Shown: one piece after another, positions 4,541 through 7,278 of the stretch
Numbering within the stretch: the first letter of the stretch is position 1
Layout of the letters: each line of letters starts with the position of its first letter
Assembly: GCA_021791015.1 (NCBI GenBank)
Contig: JAJYFH010000034.1
Location: forward strand, 1 to 7,278
Reading direction: 5' to 3'
DNA length: 7,278 nt
Source: a bacterium
GTDB taxonomy: Bacteria > Patescibacteriota > CPR2 > UBA1875 > JAJYID01
Notes under the pieces: model-generated
Database searches by the model: none
The model's input: the letters and a program-made list of their open reading frames with translations, nothing else
Told to the model about the DNA's origin: nothing
Program-made: the position numbers and the translations under genes

Positions 4541-4723
4541 CTCCCGTTTACTCAACATCTGTCACGAGGACTTGGCCGAGTCACTGCCCGTAGGCTGACT
4601 GGTGTGTTGTAGGGAGAAACCTACCAACAAGCAAGCAACTTAAAGGAGGGTGATTTAAGAAAGCTGAACTTGTTAGTAGGTTCCTGTCCTACAATCTAAT
4701 GCACCTGCTTTAGGTACGACAGG
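4541..4723 (+). ncRNA. Structured RNA candidate upstream of dprA, family not identified
   Basis: No protein frame of note lies here, yet helices follow each other closely. An outer stem CTCCC 4541-4545/GGGAG 4612-4616 and CAACA 4553-4557/TGTTG 4605-4609 enclose a three-way junction: GTCA 4561-4564/TGAC 4596-4599, GACTT 4569-4573/GAGTC 4578-4582 with a GGCC loop, and GCC 4586-4588/GGC 4593-4595. A long second arm pairs 4618-4624 with 4676-4682 and 4626-4631 with 4669-4674, then AGC/GCT and CTTAAA 4639-4644/TTTAAG 4654-4659, ending in loop GGAGGGTGA. A third arm pairs CCTGTC 4683-4688 with GACAGG 4718-4723, with ACCT/AGGT inside. It may be a free RNA or the leader of dprA, whose ATG lies 67 bases on. 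It does not match tmRNA, RNase P or SRP RNA signatures as I know them. The raiA RNA motif, known from leaders of raiA and competence-type genes, is one family to compare; that is only a suggestion. Confidence 0.6.
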
Positions 4724-4790
4724 GTATATTAACACAATAAGGAATTTATGTCAATACTTTTTTTATTTAAACATAATTATTTTAAAGAAA

Positions 4791-5882
4791 ATGGCTTCAC
4801 CAAGCATAAAAAATAAAGATAAAAAATACCTTCTTGCCCTTGATAAAGCTTACATTGCAATTGGCAAAAGAAGGACGAATCAGATCATAAAGGCCGGGTT
4901 TTCTTTTGAAGAAATATGGAAAAACCACCGGAAATTAGCAGGGCATAAGGGACTGGAGTTTTTGGAAAAATTGGCTGAAGAAGCAGGTAAGATAAATCCC
5001 GACGCCGAACTGGAAAAGCTCGATAAATTGAGAATCAACTACGTGACGATTTTCGATGACGATTATCCGAAATTGCTCAGAGAAATCTTTTCCCCACCAA
5101 CCGTTCTGTATTTTCGCGGCGATTTGAAGACGGTGGGACAAAATACTCTGGCAATTGTCGGCAGCAGAAAGTTCACAAATTACGGAAAACAAGTGACAGA
5201 GCATATCGTGTCAGAGCTGTCTGAGGCGGGGATTGTGGTGGCAAGCGGCATGGCCCTTGGGATAGATGCTATCGCCCACAATACAGCCATAGAATCCGAA
5301 GGGAAGACTATCGCTGTTTTGGGTTGCGGCTTAGACAAACCATATCCGGCAAGCAATGCCGGCATATTCAAGAAGATTATAGAAGGAGCAGGAGTGGTTT
5401 TAAGCGAATATCCGCCCGGAGTTCCGCCTCTTCGCAATCACTTTCCGGCAAGAAATAGAATTATCGCTGGCATTTCGCTTGGCAGTATCATTATAGAAGC
5501 AAATCAAAGGTCGGGAGCATTGATAACCGCCCGAGACGCGCTTGAGCAGAATAGAGATGTTTTTGCCGTGCCGGGACCGGTATTTCACCAATCTTCCGCC
5601 GGCACTAACCAGTTAATCAAGATGGGGGCAAATCTCGTAACCTCCGGACAGGACATCTTGGACTTTTACGGACATAAGGCAAAGCCCAAACAGGCCACAG
5701 CAAAGCCCGGGAATGAAATTGAGGAAATTATTTTTAAAGTTTTAGAAAATTGCGAAAAGCATATCGATGAGATCATAAAAGAAAGCACAAGAGAAAGCCA
5801 GCTCATCATTTCCACATTGACACTTATGGAAATAAAGGGTAAGGTAAAAAACTTAGGAGGCATGGTGTACGCACTGGCATAA
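4791..5882 (+). CDS. dprA: DNA-processing protein DprA (Smf), RecA loader
   Basis: DprA binds incoming single-stranded DNA in the cytoplasm and loads RecA during natural transformation; it is also widespread in bacteria not known to be competent. The 363-residue length is typical. Residues 1-70 form a helical N-terminal domain (helix-hairpin-helix/SAM-like). The Rossmann domain shows IVGSRKFTNYG from 122, VASGMALGIDAIAH (150-163), GCGLDKPYP, FPARNRIIAGIS (Arg221, Arg223), RSGALITARDALEQNRDVFAVPG (from about 240) and GTNQLIKMGA. The last 60 residues fit the DprA winged helix. ATG 4791 has only a weak purine stretch before it (AAAGAA), and TATTTT at 4778-4783 could be a -10 for a leaderless start, with no good -35. 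No earlier in-frame ATG exists nearby. topA follows after 148 bases holding a repeat. Confidence 0.96.
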   Translation: MASPSIKNKDKKYLLALDKAYIAIGKRRTNQIIKAGFSFEEIWKNHRKLAGHKGLEFLEKLAEEAGKINPDAELEKLDKLRINYVTIFDDDYPKLLREIFSPPTVLYFRGDLKTVGQNTLAIVGSRKFTNYGKQVTEHIVSELSEAGIVVASGMALGIDAIAHNTAIESEGKTIAVLGCGLDKPYPASNAGIFKKIIEGAGVVLSEYPPGVPPLRNHFPARNRIIAGISLGSIIIEANQRSGALITARDALEQNRDVFAVPGPVFHQSSAGTNQLIKMGANLVTSGQDILDFYGHKAKPKQATAKPGNEIEEIIFKVLENCEKHIDEIIKESTRESQLIISTLTLMEIKGKVKNLGGMVYALA

Positions 5883-5889
5883 CCAAAGC

Positions 5890-5945
5890 AATTCACAATT
5901 AAAAATTTCTAATATCTAATCAAATCCCAATTTTCAAATTTCAAT
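5890..5945. repeat. AT-rich spacer between dprA and topA
   Basis: This low-complexity stretch contains CACAATTAAAAATTTC, CCAATTTTCAAATTTCAAT and similar words, resembling the complement of the spacer at 1094-1204. It holds no open frame or clear promoter. The resemblance is by eye and could reflect shared AT bias rather than a true repeat. Confidence 0.3.
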
Positions 5946-5951
5946 AATAAG

Positions 5952-6020
5952 TGTCATTCCGGACTTGATCCGGAATCTATATAAATAAAATCTGGATCCT
6001 GAATCTAGTTCAGGATGACA
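5952..6020. repeat. Paired palindromic repeat (type A) just before topA
   Basis: TGTCATTC at 5952 and GATGACA at 6014-6020 form the ends. The left hairpin is ATTCCGGA/TCCGGAAT around cttga. The right is ATCCTGAA/TTCAGGAT around tctag. The stems of the two halves differ in sequence but each is perfectly paired, meaning changes on one arm are matched on the other. It ends 10 bases before the topA start, directly adjoining the topA ribosome site. Confidence 0.8.
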
Positions 6021-6030
6021 AGAGGAGAAA

Positions 6031-7278
6031 ATGGCAAAAAACTTAGTAATAGTCGAATCACCGGCAAAATCAAGTACAATCGAAAAATATCTTGGCTCCG
6101 GCTACAAGGTCATGGCTTCATATGGCCATGTCCGAGATCTGCCCAAAAGCCGGCTCGGAGTCGATGTTGACCATGATTTTAAACCGGAATACATAATACC
6201 GACAAAGGCAAAAAAGAATCTAAACAACATCAAGAAGCAAGCAAGCAATGCGAACCTTGTATTGCTTGCGACAGACCTGGATCGAGAAGGGGAATCTATC
6301 GCCTGGCACATCGCCGAGTCTATAGACAATAAAAATGTAAAGAGGATTACCTTTTCAGAAATCACAAAGGATGCAATTTTAAATGCGGTCAAGAACCCCG
6401 GCGCTTTAAATAAAGATTTGTTCAACGCCCAGCAAGCGAGGCGCGTTCTCGATCGGCTTGTCGGCTACTCCCTTAGTCCGCTTCTGTGGCAAAAGGTGCG
6501 CAGAGGCCTATCAGCCGGCAGGGTTCAATCAGTGGCTGTAAAAATAATCGTAGACCGCGAAAGGGAAATTCAAAACTTCAAACCCGAGGAATATTGGGAA
6601 ATCGCAGTCGAGTTGGAAAAGGGGAATGGTAAGTATCTAGCGCACCTAATAAAGAAAGACGGCAAAAACATTGAAGTGAGAGATGAGAAAACGGCCAAGA
6701 GAATAGAGGTCGATTTGCATAAAGAAAAATTTGAAGTAACAGATGTGAATAAAAAAGAAGTCAGCAAGAGGCCAGCCCCGCCATTTATCACCTCAACCTT
6801 GCAACAGGAAGCCGCCCGCAAGCTAAGATTTTCCGCAAAAAAAACCATGATGCTTGCACAGCAGCTGTATGAAGGAATCGACGTGGGAAATGGCAGAGAA
6901 GGGCTCATAACCTACATGAGAACCGATTCGCTAAATCTCTCAACTCAGGCAAGAAATCAAATCAAAGAATTTTTGTTGAAAAATTTCGGCAAAGAATATG
7001 TGAGTGAGAAAGAACGGGTTTATAAGAAAAGCAAAAGCGCCCAGGAGGCTCATGAGGCGATCCGGCCGACACAAATACAAAACACGCCGGATTTCGTAAA
7101 AAGTTACTTAACACCGGATCAGCTAAAACTCTACACTCTAATATTCAACAGGGCCCTCGCCTCGCAAATGTCAGATGCCAAATATCTGCAAATAAGCGCG
7201 CATATCGGGGCAGGAAAGTATCTCTTCAGAACCGGCGGAAGGAGTTTGCTTTTTGATGGCTTTACAAAAGTATACATA
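6031..7278 (+). CDS. topA: DNA topoisomerase I (type IA), N-terminal part, runs off the window
   Basis: TopA relaxes negatively supercoiled DNA by cutting one strand through a 5'-phosphotyrosine. The 416 codons present show no stop. The TOPRIM domain begins M-A-K-N-L-V-I-V-E-S-P-A-K (Glu9), with ASYGHVRDLP and the metal-binding D-L-D-R-E (Asp82, Asp84, Glu86). QQARRVLDRLVGYSLSP and GLSAGRVQSVAV follow, then FITSTLQQEA. The catalytic Tyr is Tyr295 in LITYMRTDS, followed by AHEAIRPT. The remainder, including any C-terminal zinc ribbons, is outside the window. GAGGAG at 6022-6027 lies 3 bases before ATG, so GGAG is close but usable. It probably shares context with dprA, although 148 bases with a repeat separate them. 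Confidence 0.97.
   Translation, partial: MAKNLVIVESPAKSSTIEKYLGSGYKVMASYGHVRDLPKSRLGVDVDHDFKPEYIIPTKAKKNLNNIKKQASNANLVLLATDLDREGESIAWHIAESIDNKNVKRITFSEITKDAILNAVKNPGALNKDLFNAQQARRVLDRLVGYSLSPLLWQKVRRGLSAGRVQSVAVKIIVDREREIQNFKPEEYWEIAVELEKGNGKYLAHLIKKDGKNIEVRDEKTAKRIEVDLHKEKFEVTDVNKKEVSKRPAPPFITSTLQQEAARKLRFSAKKTMMLAQQLYEGIDVGNGREGLITYMRTDSLNLSTQARNQIKEFLLKNFGKEYVSEKERVYKKSKSAQEAHEAIRPTQIQNTPDFVKSYLTPDQLKLYTLIFNRALASQMSDAKYLQISAHIGAGKYLFRTGGRSLLFDGFTKVYI

Noticed and set aside
4441..4740. tRNA, tmRNA, SRP RNA or RNase P RNA in the dprA upstream gap
   Set aside because: I see no acceptor/T-arm sequence with GGTTCGAATCC-like loop, no tmRNA tag frame, no GGAAGGAAGCA SRP loop and no GAGGAAAGTCC RNase P signature.

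Overview
The window is a bacterial chromosomal segment, moderately AT-rich by eye, read with the standard bacterial code: pth ends in TGA at a normal Pth terminus, so TGA is a stop here. All complete genes lie on the + strand. The housekeeping genes are widespread bacterial families. Short proteins, a one-domain D-Ala-D-Ala carboxypeptidase, gaps packed with small palindromic repeats, and the GHKG form of Pth make me think of a Patescibacteria/CPR-like genome. That lineage call is inference from overall feel, not proof.

Layout: (1) 1-35, the first codons of a gene leaving the window on the - strand. (2) 152-1075, a secreted or membrane-anchored S11 D,D-carboxypeptidase, apparently from a leaderless promoter. 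(3) 1273-2613, the double GTPase Der, a ribosome assembly factor. (4) 2614-2803, three repeat hairpins. (5) 2804-3606, a self-contained two-gene unit: near-consensus promoter, two small unrecognised proteins each with a strong Shine-Dalgarno, and a strong intrinsic terminator. It looks richer in GC than its neighbours. (6) 3656-3715, a perfect 24-bp inverted repeat. (7) 3775-4437, peptidyl-tRNA hydrolase, interrupted in frame by two palindromic repeats that add about 34 codons. (8) 4438-4790, 353 bases without a gene but dense in structure: a perfect 36-bp palindrome, a terminator-like hairpin and a roughly 180-nt structured RNA candidate. (9) 4791-5882, dprA. (10) 5952-6020, another paired repeat. 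(11) 6031 to the end, the N-terminal 416 codons of topA.

Functionally the segment mixes wall maturation (carboxypeptidase), ribosome biogenesis and recycling (Der, Pth) and DNA handling (DprA, TopA). The dprA-topA order is a familiar one in bacteria. The genes do not form one tight operon: most gaps hold repeats, and separate promoters or ribosome sites are visible.

The most notable signals are the repeat-derived peptide inside Pth, the structured RNA upstream of dprA with a hairpin loop resembling an almost complete anti-Shine-Dalgarno complement, and the small two-gene unit. Several repeats abut gene starts and create false upstream start codons, so the starts of the carboxypeptidase and Der given here are shorter than the longest open frames.
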